Assembly: GCA_018228685.1 (NCBI GenBank)
Contig: CP073691.1
Location: forward strand, 2,480,001 to 2,544,000
Origin: Clostridiaceae bacterium Marseille-Q4149
GTDB taxonomy: Bacteria; Bacillota; Clostridia; Oscillospirales; Oscillospiraceae
Direction of reading: 5' to 3'
DNA: 64,000 nt
Under the pieces are notes generated by a model. The model saw only the letters and a program-made list of their open reading frames with translations. It ran no database searches and was not told where the DNA came from. A program made the position numbers and the translations under genes. This document shows, piece after piece, positions 47,761 to 56,871 of this stretch (the stretch's first letter is position 1; every line of letters starts with the position of its first letter).

Positions 47761-49725
47761 TCAGCAGAGCTTGGCGCCGGCGGGAATGGCGTCGTCCAGC
47801 AGCAGCAGGTGCAGCTTCTCCTCGCCCTTTTCCTTGTGGACGGCGGAGATCAGCATACCGCAGCTGGGGATGCCCATCATCTTCCGGGGCGGCAGATTCA
47901 GAACCGCCACGGCAGTTTTGCCGATGAGCTGCTCCGGCTGGTAATAGTGCCGGATGCCCGAGAGAATGGTGCGGTCCGTGCCGCTGCCGTCGTCCAGGGT
48001 GAACTTCAGCAGCTTGTCGCTCTTTTTCACAGCCTCGCAGTTCTTGATCTTCACGGCCCGGAGGTCGGACTTGCAGAAGGTATCAAAATCCACGTTTTCC
48101 TGGCTGTAGGGCTCCAGCTCCAGGGCGGGCAGGGCCGCCTTGCGCTGGGCCTCCTGGATGGCGTTGAGCTCGGCCAGGGCCTTCTCGGCGTCGATGCGGG
48201 GGAACAGGGCCTCGCCCTTGTGAACGGTGACGTCCGGGCGCAGGCTGCCCCACACGTTGGCCTTTTCCCAGGTGCGGCAGCACGGGCAGGCACCGATCTG
48301 GTCAAAGATCTTTTCGGCGCTGTCGGGAATGAAGGGAGTCAGCAGCACGGCGCAGATGCGGATGGTTTCCAGCAGGTTATACATAACCGTGGCCAGGCGG
48401 GCCCGGTTGGCGGGGTCCTTGGCCAGGGTCCAGGGGGCGTTCTCGTCGATATACTTGTTGGCCCGCTGGATGGTCCTGAACACCTGCTCCAGGGCGTTCT
48501 GGAACTGGAAGCGCTCCATCTCCGCCTGGTAGCGGTCCCGCAGGGTGGAGGCCATGGTCTTCAGGTCGCAGTCGGCGTCGCTGTTTTCCCGCTCCGCAGG
48601 CAGGGTGCCGCCGAAGTATTTCTCCACCATGGCGGTGGTGCGGCTGACCAGGTTGCCCAGGTCGTTGGCCAGATCCATGTTGATGGTCTGGATCAGCAGC
48701 TCGTTGGAGAAGTTGCCGTCGGAGCCGAAGGGGAAGGTCCGCAGCAGGAAGAAGCGCAGAGCGTCCACACCGAACTTCTCCGCCAGGACATAGGGGTCCA
48801 CCACGTTGCCCTTGGACTTGGACATCTTGCCGCCGTCCATCACCAGCCAGCCGTGGCCGTACACGTGCTTGGGCAGGGGCATTTCCATGCTCATGAGCAT
48901 GGCGGGCCAGATAATGGAGTGGAACCGGACGATCTCCTTGCCCACAAAGTGGACGTCGGCGGGCCAATACTTGTCGTAATCGTGATACCGGTCGTTCATA
49001 AAGCCCAGGGCGGTGGTGTAGTTGAACAGAGCGTCCACCCAGACGTATACCACATGGCCCGGGTCAAAGTCCACGGGGATGCCCCAGGAGAAGCTGGTGC
49101 GGCTGACGCACAGGTCCTCCAGGCCGGGCTTGATGAAGTTGTTGACCATCTCGTTGACCCGGGAGCGGGGCTGTAGGAAGTCGGTGTCCTCCAGCAGGTG
49201 GCGGACCCGGTCGGCGTACTTGCTCAAGCGGAAGAAATAGGCCTCCTCCTCGGCGTCCATGACCTCGCGGCCGCAGTCGGGGCACTTGCCGTCCACCAGC
49301 TGGCTCTCGGTCCAGAAGCTCTCGCAGGGCTTGCAGTATTTGCCCTTGTAGGTGCCCTTGTAGATGTCGCCCTTTTCGTACATCTTGCGGAAGATCTTCT
49401 GGATGGAGGCACAGTGGTAATCATCGGTGGTGCGGATGAAGCGGTCGTTGGAGATGTTCATCAGCTTCCACAGGTCCAGGATGCCCTGGGGACCCTCCAC
49501 GATGTTGTCCAGGAACTCCTTGGGGGTCTTTCCAGCGGCCTTGGCCTTGTCCTCGATCTTCTGGCCGTGCTCATCGGTGCCCGTCAGAAACAGCACGTCG
49601 CAGCCGGTGAGCCGCTTGTAGCGGGCCATGGCGTCGGTGGCCACGGTGCAGTAGGTGTGGCCGATGTGCAGCTTGTCCGAGGGGTAGTAAATGGGTGTGG
49701 TGATATAGAATTTCTGCTTTTCCAT
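47761..49725 (-). CDS. metG: Methionyl-tRNA synthetase with C-terminal tRNA-binding domain
   Basis: A 654-residue class I methionyl-tRNA synthetase. N-terminal TPIYYPSDKLHIGHTY carries the HIGH motif. A zinc knuckle includes CKPCESFWTESQL and GKCPDCGREV. KMSKSKGNVVDPYV near residue 300 is the KMSKS loop. The C-terminal 100 residues form an EMAP/Arc1p-like tRNA-binding OB domain (TFCKSDLRAVKIKNCEAV; LNLPPRKMMGIPSCGM). It charges initiator and elongator tRNA-Met. The gene is controlled by a T-box leader of the methionine type. Confidence 0.97.
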   Translation of the reverse strand: MEKQKFYITTPIYYPSDKLHIGHTYCTVATDAMARYKRLTGCDVLFLTGTDEHGQKIEDKAKAAGKTPKEFLDNIVEGPQGILDLWKLMNISNDRFIRTTDDYHCASIQKIFRKMYEKGDIYKGTYKGKYCKPCESFWTESQLVDGKCPDCGREVMDAEEEAYFFRLSKYADRVRHLLEDTDFLQPRSRVNEMVNNFIKPGLEDLCVSRTSFSWGIPVDFDPGHVVYVWVDALFNYTTALGFMNDRYHDYDKYWPADVHFVGKEIVRFHSIIWPAMLMSMEMPLPKHVYGHGWLVMDGGKMSKSKGNVVDPYVLAEKFGVDALRFFLLRTFPFGSDGNFSNELLIQTINMDLANDLGNLVSRTTAMVEKYFGGTLPAERENSDADCDLKTMASTLRDRYQAEMERFQFQNALEQVFRTIQRANKYIDENAPWTLAKDPANRARLATVMYNLLETIRICAVLLTPFIPDSAEKIFDQIGACPCCRTWEKANVWGSLRPDVTVHKGEALFPRIDAEKALAELNAIQEAQRKAALPALELEPYSQENVDFDTFCKSDLRAVKIKNCEAVKKSDKLLKFTLDDGSGTDRTILSGIRHYYQPEQLIGKTAVAVLNLPPRKMMGIPSCGMLISAVHKEKGEEKLHLLLLDDAIPAGAKLC

Positions 49726-49804
49726 GGGGATCTATCTCCTTTTCCGCCGCTCCGAATGGAAGAGCGGCTTAATATTTTGGCGTTTTTCCGGCGGCCGGGC
49801 AAAC

Positions 49805-50069
49805 AAAAAACGCCCCCGGCTGACTGCCAAGGGCGATGCAGCGCACCGCGGTACCACCTTGCTTCGCCGCGCTCCCCCAGGAGGCGGCCTCATGGGACGC
49901 CGACACGTCCCCGCGCTGTAACGGGCACACCCGGTCCGGCTTCACGCGCCTGCGCTGGGCCGGACGGCTCCGGGGCCATGTTCGCCGGGTCCCCCGTGTC
50001 CGCTTTCACCTTGCCGGACTCTCTTGTGACGGAGGCTGAACCGGGTACTCTTCCCATCCACGCCGATTT
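49805..50069 (-). ncRNA. T-box riboswitch upstream of metG (Met)
   Basis: Minus strand. T-box core AAGGTGGTACCGCGG (49846-49860). The terminator stem CGCCC...GGGGCG (49811-49835) is followed by a T-run. The specifier loop GAACATGG holds an ATG codon at 49977-49979. Stem I has AGAGTA and AAGAGAG segments. The TGGT bulge requires discriminator A, as in tRNA-Met. All features agree with sensing uncharged tRNA-Met and turning on metG. Confidence 0.95.
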
Positions 50070-50075
50070 ATCCCT

Positions 50076-50104
50076 ATCTTATCCCCGGCGGCGGGGTTTG
50101 TCAA
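50076..50104 (-). promoter_or_regulatory. metG T-box leader promoter
   Basis: On the minus strand: -35 TTGACA (50099-50104), a 17-base spacer and -10 TAAGAT (50076-50081). Confidence 0.85.
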
Positions 50105-50112
50105 TGATTTTC

Positions 50113-50141
50113 TTGGATTATGGCCCGGTTTGTGGTATGAT
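50113..50141 (+). promoter_or_regulatory. Promoter of the exonuclease III gene
   Basis: TTGGAT (50113-50118), a 17-base spacer and TATGAT (50136-50141), 26 bases before the start. Confidence 0.7.
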
Positions 50142-50167
50142 ACAGAAAAAAACGAAGGGAGAGCGCC

Positions 50168-50917
50168 ATGAAGCTGGTAAGCTGGAACGTCAACGGCCTG
50201 CGGTCATGCCTGACCAAGGGCTTTCTGGAATATGTGAAAAATGAGGACCCGGACGTGATATGCCTGCAGGAGACCAAGCTGCAGCCGGAGCAGGCGGTAT
50301 TTGAGCTGGAGGGCTATCACCGGTATTTTTACTCCGCCGAGAAGAAGGGCTATTCCGGCACGGCGGTGCTGACCAAGGAGGAGCCGCTTTCGGTGGTATT
50401 CGGCTTCGGCGATGACATCCACCGCCACGAGGGCCGGGTCATCACCGCGGAATACCCGGATTTCTATCTGGTGTGCTGCTATACTCCCAACAGCCAGGAC
50501 GGGCTGAAGCGGCTGGATTACCGGATGCAGTGGGAGGATGACCTGCGGGCCTATCTGATGGAGCTGGACCGGACAAAGCCCGTGGTATACTGCGGCGACC
50601 TGAACGTGGCCCACCAGGAGATGGACCTGAAAAACCCCAAGACCAACCGAATGAACCCGGGCTTCACCGACCAGGAGCGGGAGAAGATGAACGCCCTGCT
50701 GGCCTCGGGCTTTGCCGACACCTTCCGGACCCTGCACCCGGAGGAGATCACCTATTCCTGGTGGAGCTACCGCTTCCACGCCCGGGAGAAGAACGTGGGG
50801 TGGCGCATCGACTATTTCATCGTGTCCCGGCGTCTGCTGCCCCGGGTGACAGGCGCCGCCATCCGCACGGAGGTGTACGGCAGCGACCACTGCCCGGTGG
50901 TTCTGGAAATTTCCTGA
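50168..50917 (+). CDS. xth: Exodeoxyribonuclease III / AP endonuclease
   Basis: A 249-residue ExoA/Xth-type enzyme of base excision repair. It cuts DNA at abasic sites and trims 3' ends. Metal and catalytic motifs are SWNVNGLR, ICLQETKL, YCGDLNVAHQEMDL, WRIDYFIVS and GSDHCPVVLE. The length is usual for the family. It is a single gene behind its own promoter, divergent from metG and directly followed by the MerR-RDD gene. Confidence 0.96.
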   Translation: MKLVSWNVNGLRSCLTKGFLEYVKNEDPDVICLQETKLQPEQAVFELEGYHRYFYSAEKKGYSGTAVLTKEEPLSVVFGFGDDIHRHEGRVITAEYPDFYLVCCYTPNSQDGLKRLDYRMQWEDDLRAYLMELDRTKPVVYCGDLNVAHQEMDLKNPKTNRMNPGFTDQEREKMNALLASGFADTFRTLHPEEITYSWWSYRFHAREKNVGWRIDYFIVSRRLLPRVTGAAIRTEVYGSDHCPVVLEIS

Positions 50918-50925
50918 AAAAACAC

Positions 50926-50956
50926 TTGACTGTCAAGTCCCTTTACCCCTTATACT
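50926..50956 (+). promoter_or_regulatory. MerR-type promoter with a 19-base spacer
   Basis: TTGACT (50926-50931), a 19-base spacer and TATACT (50951-50956). A long spacer of this kind is the hallmark of promoters activated by MerR proteins through DNA untwisting. A dyad ACTTGA-CTG-TCAAGT (50924-50938) covers the -35. The gene it drives encodes a MerR protein, so autoregulation is likely. Confidence 0.75.
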
Positions 50957-50979
50957 GCGGATAAAAGGAGGGCAACGCC

Positions 50980-52395
50980 ATGCATATCAAGGACGTAGAG
51001 CAGCGCACCGGGCTGTCCCGGGCCAACATCCGATACTATGAACAGGAGGGGCTGGTGCATCCGGCCCGGCGGAAAAACGGCTATCGGGACTACAGCCCTG
51101 ATGACCTGGAGACCCTGCTGCGCATCCGCCTGCTGCGGCGGCTGGACGTGCCCATTGAGGAGATCCGATCCATGCAGGCCGGGAAGCTGTCCCTGTCCGA
51201 GGCCCTGTCCCAGCGGCTGGCGGCCCTGCGCCGCCGGGAGGAGCAAGCCCGGACGGATCAGTCCGTGTGCCGGGCCATGCAGGCCGACCACGCCTGCTAT
51301 GACACCCTGGACGCGGAAAAATACTGGCGGCTTCTGTACACGCCGCCCCAGGCGGCCGTTGCCGCAGCCCGGACGGACCGTCAGGATCCCTGCCCCTGGC
51401 GGCGGTTTCTGGCCCGGGGGCTGGATATGCTTCTGTGCTCCTCCGCCGTGGCCCTGGCGCTGATGCTGGGGCGGATCGCGCCCCAGACCCCGGGGTTCTC
51501 CCTGCTGACCTATGTGGGAAGCCTGCTGCTGATGCTGGGGGTGGAGCCGGTGCTGCTGCACCTGTGGGGCGTCACGCCGGGCAAGCTGCTGCTGGGGCTG
51601 ACGGTAGAACAGCCGGACGGCCGCCGCCCCACCTGGGGCCAGGCCTACGCCTACACGGCCATGGCTGTGGTATACGGGATCGCCCTGTACATTCCCGTTC
51701 TGCGGCTGTGGCGGCTGCGCAGGAGCTATCTGGACTGCCGGGACGGCCTGGAAATGCCCTGGGAGGGAGAGCTCCTGTGCCAGAGCCGGGACATTCCCTG
51801 GTGGCGGTGGGCGCTGCTTCCCGCAGCCTGGGGGCTGGTGATCCTGGCCATAATCGGCGGCAGCAACATTCTTCTGATGCCTGCTAACAGCGGGCGGCTG
51901 ACGGTGGAGGAGTTTGCGGAAAACTTCAACCAGATGGCCCAGGTCACGGATTCTCCCCTGCGGCTACACTCCAATGGCGCATGGGTGCGGGATTCGTTCC
52001 GGGGATATGCAGCCACCCTGGAAAACGCCTTTCCAAGCCGCCTGAAATATGAGACAGACGCCAACGGATACCTGACCGCCGTGAGGTTCCGGTGCTCCTA
52101 TACCGCCCAGGGCGGCGGGGACCCGTCCTCCGCCCCGGACTTCGTCTATGCCAGCACTGCCTTTATCCAGCCGCTTCTATTGGCCATGCTGGCCAGCCAG
52201 GACGCCTCTGCCCAGGATATGGCGGCGCTGGTCAACGACCGCTGGGACCAGGGCTTTGTGTTTGAGACGGAGGACGCCCGCACCTCCGTCACCGTCACCT
52301 GCTATGGCTATGTGGTGGACCGCAGCACCGGCATGCTGATTTCCCACGACGCCTCCTGCGGCTTCACCGCCGCCTTTGACATCGTGTGGAACTGA
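50980..52395 (+). CDS. MerR regulator fused to an RDD membrane domain
   Basis: A 471-residue protein with an unusual layout. Residues 1-70 are a MerR DNA-binding domain (IKDVEQRTGLSRANIRYYEQ; NGYRDYSPDDLETLLRIRLL), followed by a helix to about 120. From about 139 comes an RDD-type membrane domain (WRRFLARGLDMLLCSSAV; GVTPGKLLLGLTVEQPDG) with several helices. Another helix at about 286-304 leads to roughly 160 residues, probably outside. It looks like a one-component, membrane-tethered regulator sensing an envelope signal. Target genes are unknown; its own promoter has the MerR-type 19-base spacer. Confidence 0.82.
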   Translation: MHIKDVEQRTGLSRANIRYYEQEGLVHPARRKNGYRDYSPDDLETLLRIRLLRRLDVPIEEIRSMQAGKLSLSEALSQRLAALRRREEQARTDQSVCRAMQADHACYDTLDAEKYWRLLYTPPQAAVAAARTDRQDPCPWRRFLARGLDMLLCSSAVALALMLGRIAPQTPGFSLLTYVGSLLLMLGVEPVLLHLWGVTPGKLLLGLTVEQPDGRRPTWGQAYAYTAMAVVYGIALYIPVLRLWRLRRSYLDCRDGLEMPWEGELLCQSRDIPWWRWALLPAAWGLVILAIIGGSNILLMPANSGRLTVEEFAENFNQMAQVTDSPLRLHSNGAWVRDSFRGYAATLENAFPSRLKYETDANGYLTAVRFRCSYTAQGGGDPSSAPDFVYASTAFIQPLLLAMLASQDASAQDMAALVNDRWDQGFVFETEDARTSVTVTCYGYVVDRSTGMLISHDASCGFTAAFDIVWN

Positions 52396-52403
52396 ACAGG
52401 AAA

Positions 52404-52436
52404 AAAGGCAGCCGCCCGGGCCGGGCGGCTGCCTTT
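52404..52436. terminator. Bidirectional terminator
   Basis: A perfect 14-bp stem (52404-52417 with 52423-52436) around GGGCC, A/T-rich ends. It separates the MerR-RDD gene from the convergent butyrate kinase gene. Confidence 0.9.
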
Positions 52437-52457
52437 ATAACGCTTGAGGGATTTCGA

Positions 52458-53525
52458 TCAATACACCCGGGCAGGCTCCTCGCCGTTGAGGACACGCAGA
52501 GCGCCCTGGGCCAGGGCCAGCAGCTCATCCTCGCCGGGATACACGGTGATGGGGGCGATCCAGCCCACCATATCGGTGATGGCGTCCACGGTCTCCTGAC
52601 CGTAGGCAATGCCGCCGGTGAGAATGATCTGGTCCACCTTGCCCTTCATGACGGCGGCCATTGCGCCCACTTCCTTGCCGATCTGATAGTGGAATGCCTC
52701 CACGGTGGCGGCAATCTCCTTGTCGCCCTCGGCGGCGGCCTTCAGCAGGTCGCGCATGTCGTTGGAGCCGGTGTAGGCCACCAGGCCGCCGTGGCCGGCC
52801 AGCATCTTGCGGACCTCGCCGGCGGTGTACTTGCCGCTGAAGCACAGGCTCACCAGCTGACCGGTGGGCAGGCTGCCGGACCGCTCGGGGGAGAAGGGGC
52901 CGTCGCCGTCCAGGGCATTCTGGGTATCCACCACGCTGCCGTGGACGTGGGCGCCGATGGAGCAGCCGCCGCCCATGTGGCAGACGATAAGGTTCAGGTC
53001 CTCATACTTTCTGCCGTGCTCCTTGGCATAGCGCTTGGCAACGGCCTTCTGGTTCAGGGCGTGGAAAATGCTGGTGCGATGGAACAGGGGATGGCCGGCA
53101 TAGCGGGCCACGTCGGACAGCTCATCCACCACCACGGGGTCCACGATGAAGGAGGGGATGCCCAGCTGGTCGCCGATCTCCCGGGCGATGATGCCGCCCA
53201 GGTTGGAGGCGTGCTGTCCCTGAACGCCCACGGTGCAGTCGCGGACCAGACGGTCGCTGACGGCGTAGGTGCCGCCCCGGATAGGAGCCAGCAGGCCGCC
53301 GCGGCCGGAGACGGCGGACAGGGTCTTCACATCGAATCCCTGATCCTCCAGGGCCTTCATCACCAGCTTGCGCCGCCAGTCCTTCTGGGCGGGGATGGAG
53401 TCAAACTTTTCGAGTTCCTCGGCGCTGTGGCGCAGAGTCTTGTCAAAGAGCAGGTTCTCGTCCTCATAGACGCCGATTTTGGTGGACGTGGAGCCCGGGT
53501 TGACGACCAGAATTCTGTAAGACAT
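52458..53525 (-). CDS. buk: Butyrate kinase
   Basis: A 355-residue acetokinase-family enzyme that converts butyryl phosphate and ADP to butyrate and ATP (reversible). [18 protein letters not shown] near the start, [29 protein letters not shown] and ILTGGIAYG are typical. Branched-chain fatty acid kinase is a close alternative. The usual partner, phosphotransbutyrylase (ptb), is not adjacent. A GGAGG box precedes the start, and its promoter is at 53593-53622. It suggests a butyrate-forming or branched-acid metabolism. Confidence 0.93.
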   Translation of the reverse strand: MSYRILVVNPGSTSTKIGVYEDENLLFDKTLRHSAEELEKFDSIPAQKDWRRKLVMKALEDQGFDVKTLSAVSGRGGLLAPIRGGTYAVSDRLVRDCTVGVQGQHASNLGGIIAREIGDQLGIPSFIVDPVVVDELSDVARYAGHPLFHRTSIFHALNQKAVAKRYAKEHGRKYEDLNLIVCHMGGGCSIGAHVHGSVVDTQNALDGDGPFSPERSGSLPTGQLVSLCFSGKYTAGEVRKMLAGHGGLVAYTGSNDMRDLLKAAAEGDKEIAATVEAFHYQIGKEVGAMAAVMKGKVDQIILTGGIAYGQETVDAITDMVGWIAPITVYPGEDELLALAQGALRVLNGEEPARVY

Positions 53526-53592
53526 GGGAATTTTCCTCCTGTTATTTTTTTGAATTGTTCCGTAAAAAGCAGCCTGATAACGACTTTACTAT

Positions 53593-53622
53593 ATTATACA
53601 ACAGTCGGTCAAGCCGTGTAAA
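53593..53622 (-). promoter_or_regulatory. buk promoter
   Basis: On the minus strand: -35 TTTACA (53617-53622), an 18-base spacer and -10 TATAAT (53593-53598). The leader to the buk start is about 60 bases. Confidence 0.7.
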
Positions 53623-53702
53623 CTACTTTTTCTACTATAAGGAAACAATTTCGAAAAAATGTTAAATTTTTGCCGTTCTTTTTTGGTCCGGCGGCATCAC
53701 AT

Positions 53703-53734
53703 AAAAAAAGAACGCCCGCAGGCGTTCTTTTTTT
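53703..53734 (-). terminator. Terminator of the rpmH-rnpA-yidD-yidC-jag operon
   Basis: A perfect 14-bp stem (53703-53716 with 53721-53734), loop CGCA, with seven A/T pairs at the base. It follows the jag stop codon directly. Confidence 0.92.
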
Positions 53735-53742
53735 GTATTCGT

Positions 53743-54555
53743 TTACCGCTTGTCGCGGTCGTAGGACACCACCACGCGGCGGTTGGGCTCGGTGCCGATG
53801 GAGTAGGTGTTCACACCGGGGACATCCTGCAGGGCGGCGTGGATCACATGGCGCTCATAGGCGTTCATGGGCTCCAGGGTGACGCTGCGGCGATACTTGG
53901 TGACCTTTCCGGCCACCTTGCGGGCCAGGGACTCCAGGCTCTGCTCGCGCTTGGCCCGGTAGTTCTCGGCGTCCACATGGACGCGGATGCGCTTTTCCCG
54001 GCCGGAATTGACGGCATAGTTGGTCAGCTGCTGGATGGCGTCCAGGGTCTCGCCCCGGCGGCCGATGAGCTGGCCCAGCTTCTGGCCCTCCAGCACCACG
54101 CTGTAGCGGCCCTTCTCCGTCTCGGTGACCTTCACCTGGGCAGGGCTGTCCATATGCTCCAGCAGGCCCGTCAGGAACTCGGTGATGCGGCGGGCGTTGT
54201 CGTCCTGGCAGAGCTCCTGAGCCGGGGCGGCAGGGGTCTCCGCAGCCTTGGGGGCTTCGGGAGCCTTGGGAGCGGCCTTGGGTGCCTCGGCCTTCTGGGG
54301 CTTGGGCTGCTGGGGTTTGGGTTCGGGCTTCTTTTCGGGTTTCTTCTCCGGCTGGACCGGGGCGGCGGGAGCCTCGGGCTCCTGCTGACCATAGGTCACG
54401 CGGACCCGGGCAGGGCTGCTGCCGATGCCCAGAAAGCCGCTCTTGGCCCGCTCCAAAATCTCAACAGAGACATCGTCGCGGTCCATCTGCAGCTGCTGGA
54501 GCGCTTTGCGGATGGCTTCCTCCTCGGTCTTGCCCGTTACGTCAATATAACTCAT
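53743..54555 (-). CDS. jag: RNA-binding protein Jag/KhpB
   Basis: A 270-residue Jag (KhpB). The N-terminal Jag_N domain (YIDVTGKTEEEAIRKALQQL; GFLGIGSSPARVRVTYG) is followed by a Pro/Lys/Glu/Ala-rich linker (about residues 58-125). A KH domain (GQLIGRRGETLDAIQQLTNY) and a C-terminal R3H domain (NAYERHVIHAAL; GTEPNRRVVVSY) close it. KhpB binds RNA and affects cell elongation and division. ATG at 54555 follows AAGGAG; six bases upstream a TTG could also start. It is last in the rpmH operon. Confidence 0.95.
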   Translation of the reverse strand: MSYIDVTGKTEEEAIRKALQQLQMDRDDVSVEILERAKSGFLGIGSSPARVRVTYGQQEPEAPAAPVQPEKKPEKKPEPKPQQPKPQKAEAPKAAPKAPEAPKAAETPAAPAQELCQDDNARRITEFLTGLLEHMDSPAQVKVTETEKGRYSVVLEGQKLGQLIGRRGETLDAIQQLTNYAVNSGREKRIRVHVDAENYRAKREQSLESLARKVAGKVTKYRRSVTLEPMNAYERHVIHAALQDVPGVNTYSIGTEPNRRVVVSYDRDKR

Positions 54556-54577
54556 AGACAAAACTCCTTAGTCATCA

Positions 54578-55672
54578 TTAGTCATCGTAATGGCTCTTGT
54601 CATAGGCGCGGCCCCTGGCATAGGGACGCTGGCCCACGCGGCCGTTTTCGTTGCTTCCGGCAGACTTTTTCTTGTCGCCGGAGGGCTTTTTCTTCCCCTG
54701 CTGATTCTGGGGCTTCTTGCCGCCGTTGGCCAGCTGCTGCTGGGCCATCAGCTCCTTCTGGCGCTGATACTTGGCATAGCGCTTTTCCCGGGCGGCCTTC
54801 TCCTTCTCCGTCTCCTCGCGGTCCAGAATCTTGTTGAAATACTCGTTCAGGGTGACCTCCTGGATCAGGGAGAACGCGGAGTTGGCAATCCAGTAGATGC
54901 ACAGAGCGGAGGGCAGGATATAGCCCATCCACAGGGTCATCAGGGGCATCATGTACATCATGGTCTTGGTGGACCCATTGGGGGCAGAGCCATTGGTGCG
55001 CATGGTGATGAAGCTCATGGCGAACTGGATGCCGGCGGAGATGATGGGCAGCAGAATGGCGCCCCACACGGGCCAGCCGCCGCCGGGGAACTGGCTGAAC
55101 AGGTCGCTGGGCCGGTTGGCCAGGTCAATGTGCAGGAAGCTATAGTTCAGGTCGATGAGGCCGTCGAACTTTCCGGCAAACTCCGCCCAATGCTCATGGA
55201 TGAACTTGGCCAGATAGATCTGTTCATAGGCCTGGCTGCCGTCGGCCACGGTGAAGCCCAGGCTTCCGGCCAGAGTGGTGATCTCGGCGATCACCGTCTC
55301 GGACAGGCCCATGAAGTACCGCATGGGCACGCGGATGATGTAGTACAGGGCGATCAGGATGGGGAAGGGAATGAAGGACCACAGGCAGCCGGACATGTGG
55401 TTGATGCCTTCCTTGGCATACAGCTCCGCCATGGCCTCCTGCTGCTTCTGCTGGTTGTTGGCATAGCGGGTCTTGATGTCGTTGAGCTTGCCCTGCATGC
55501 GGTTCATGCGCAGCATGCTCTTCTTGCTCTTGAGCTGGAAGGGCAGCAGCACCAACTTCACCACCAGGGTAAACAGGATCAGGGCCACGCCATAGGACCC
55601 GGTCCAGCTGTAGAACAGCCGGGTCAGGAAGGCAAAGGGAACGCAGATATAATATCCGAGCGTTGCAAACAT
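54578..55672 (-). CDS. yidC: Membrane protein insertase YidC (Oxa1 family)
   Basis: A 364-residue YidC/Oxa1 insertase. TM1 lies near residue 8; the hydrophobic segment YGVALILFTLVVKLVLLPFQ is followed by the conserved cytoplasmic KSKKSMLRMNRMQGKLNDIK stretch. Helices after residue 100 include FIPFPILIALYYIIRVPM. The last four include the family LPSALCIYWIANS segment. A long, basic, Gln/Lys/Asn-rich tail (about residue 310 on) could bind ribosomes. No lipoprotein signal cysteine is seen, unlike Bacillus SpoIIIJ. It sits in the usual rpmH-rnpA-yidD-yidC-jag order. Confidence 0.96.
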   Translation of the reverse strand: MFATLGYYICVPFAFLTRLFYSWTGSYGVALILFTLVVKLVLLPFQLKSKKSMLRMNRMQGKLNDIKTRYANNQQKQQEAMAELYAKEGINHMSGCLWSFIPFPILIALYYIIRVPMRYFMGLSETVIAEITTLAGSLGFTVADGSQAYEQIYLAKFIHEHWAEFAGKFDGLIDLNYSFLHIDLANRPSDLFSQFPGGGWPVWGAILLPIISAGIQFAMSFITMRTNGSAPNGSTKTMMYMMPLMTLWMGYILPSALCIYWIANSAFSLIQEVTLNEYFNKILDREETEKEKAAREKRYAKYQRQKELMAQQQLANGGKKPQNQQGKKKPSGDKKKSAGSNENGRVGQRPYARGRAYDKSHYDD

Positions 55673-55717
55673 GGGGTAGTTACCTCCGTTTTTTGTTGGG
55701 TGGGAAAAACGAGGTTT

Positions 55718-55927
55718 TCAGGGAACAGGATCATACCCGCCTTTGTGAAAGGGATTGCATCGCAGAAAGCGCCGCAGCGCCATAAAGCCGCCCCGCAGCG
55801 GCCCGTATTTCTCCACGGCCTGCAGGGCGTATTCCGAGCAGGTGGGGATATACCGGCAGCGGGGCGGAAACAGCGGCGACACGGACGCCTGATAAAACCG
55901 GATGACCCGCAGGATGGCCCGCTTCAT
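55718..55927 (-). CDS. yidD: Membrane protein insertion efficiency factor YidD
   Basis: A 69-residue YidD with the HLA/alpha-haemolysin-like conserved motif [20 protein letters not shown], then [13 protein letters not shown], and the [17 protein letters not shown] end. It assists YidC-dependent insertion at the inner face of the membrane. It overlaps rnpA by four bases, as is common in this operon. Confidence 0.97.
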   Translation of the reverse strand: MKRAILRVIRFYQASVSPLFPPRCRYIPTCSEYALQAVEKYGPLRGGFMALRRFLRCNPFHKGGYDPVP

Positions 55928-56271
55928 GACGGGTCCTCCCGCAGCAGATTCAATTGCCTCAGAAGGCGCAGATAGGTGCTTTCCAGCTTTTGATAGCCGG
56001 TTTCCACGGCCCGGACCCGGGCCACCACGATGATGTCGTATCCCGGGACCATTTTCGGCTTATTCAGCCGGTAAATCTCCCGGATGCGCCTTCTCACCCG
56101 GTTGCGGACCACGGCGCCGCCCAGCTTCGTGCTGACGGAGACCCCCAGGCGGCTCAGCCCCCGGCGGTTCCGCTGGCAATAGATCACCAGCTGCGGCGAC
56201 ACCGCCGACTTCCCCTTGCGGTAGATCCGGCGGAATTCGTAGTTCTCTTTTACCGTGACGGCAGGATTCAT
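55924..56271 (-). CDS. rnpA: Ribonuclease P protein component
   Basis: A 115-residue RnpA, protein subunit of RNase P, which removes the 5' leader of tRNA precursors. The family RNR motif region is [16 protein letters not shown], with [20 protein letters not shown] near the N-terminus. The start at 56271 ([13 protein letters not shown]) has AAGGTG upstream by about 12 bases; a longer frame starts before it and would add 15 non-conserved residues. It sits downstream of rpmH and overlaps yidD. Confidence 0.95.
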   Translation of the reverse strand: MNPAVTVKENYEFRRIYRKGKSAVSPQLVIYCQRNRRGLSRLGVSVSTKLGGAVVRNRVRRRIREIYRLNKPKMVPGYDIIVVARVRAVETGYQKLESTYLRLLRQLNLLREDPS

Positions 56272-56391
56272 GAAAACAAGCACCTTCTCCGCCGGTGCGG
56301 CGGCTGAAATGAGCATAGGCCAAAAGGGACGGCAGTTTTCCCTTCCACCGTCCCTGGTCTATCCTTTATGCGCGATGCACTTTCCGCGACC

Positions 56392-56526
56392 TCAATGGGT
56401 CAGGCGAGCGCGGCCCTTGGCGCGGCGGCGGGCCAGAACCTTACGGCCGTTGCTGGTGGCCATTCTCTTGCGGAAGCCGTGCTCCTTGGAGCGCTGGCGC
56501 TTCTTGGGCTGATAGGTACGGAACAT
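56392..56526 (-). CDS. rpmH: 50S ribosomal protein L34
   Basis: A 44-residue ribosomal protein L34, highly basic: [20 protein letters not shown], then [20 protein letters not shown]. It matches the family over its whole length. GGAGGTG lies upstream of the ATG. It is first in the rnpA-yidD-yidC-jag row, driven by a perfect-consensus promoter at 56658-56686. Confidence 0.98.
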   Translation of the reverse strand: MFRTYQPKKRQRSKEHGFRKRMATSNGRKVLARRRAKGRARLTH

Positions 56527-56657
56527 TGCATGACACCTCCATTTTGTAAAAATCCGGCGGCAGATCGAAGCTGCCGCACATACTCGACGGCGGGCGGAGG
56601 ACTTGTCCCCCGCGGCCGCAGTTGACAAAGCGGATGCCGCAAAACGGCATGGTAAAC

Positions 56658-56686
56658 ATTATACAGAATCCCGGCCCCGCTGTCAA
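56658..56686 (-). promoter_or_regulatory. rpmH operon promoter (perfect consensus)
   Basis: On the minus strand: TTGACA (56681-56686), a 17-base spacer and TATAAT (56658-56663), both hexamers exact. The leader before rpmH is about 125 bases. Confidence 0.93.
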
Positions 56687-56842
56687 CAGAAATCTGCATT
56701 TTCCACGAAAAGGGCATTTTGGACGCTTCGGGTACTCCATTCGGCCCATTTTTCGGAAAATACGCCGGAAATGGGGCGTATTTTCTTCCGGAATCTGTTT
56801 AGGGAGAAGAAAAAAATTTTATACTTAGTATTAGTATATGTG

Positions 56843-56871
56843 TGGACTTTCCGGCGCTGATTTGATATAAT
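56843..56871 (+). promoter_or_regulatory. dnaA promoter
   Basis: TGGACT (56843-56848), a 17-base spacer and TATAAT (56866-56871). The expected transcription start near 56878 lies so close to a TTG at 56885 that a downstream ATG (56912) is the better dnaA start. TGTGGACTT overlapping the -35 resembles a DnaA box, suggesting autoregulation. Confidence 0.75.
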
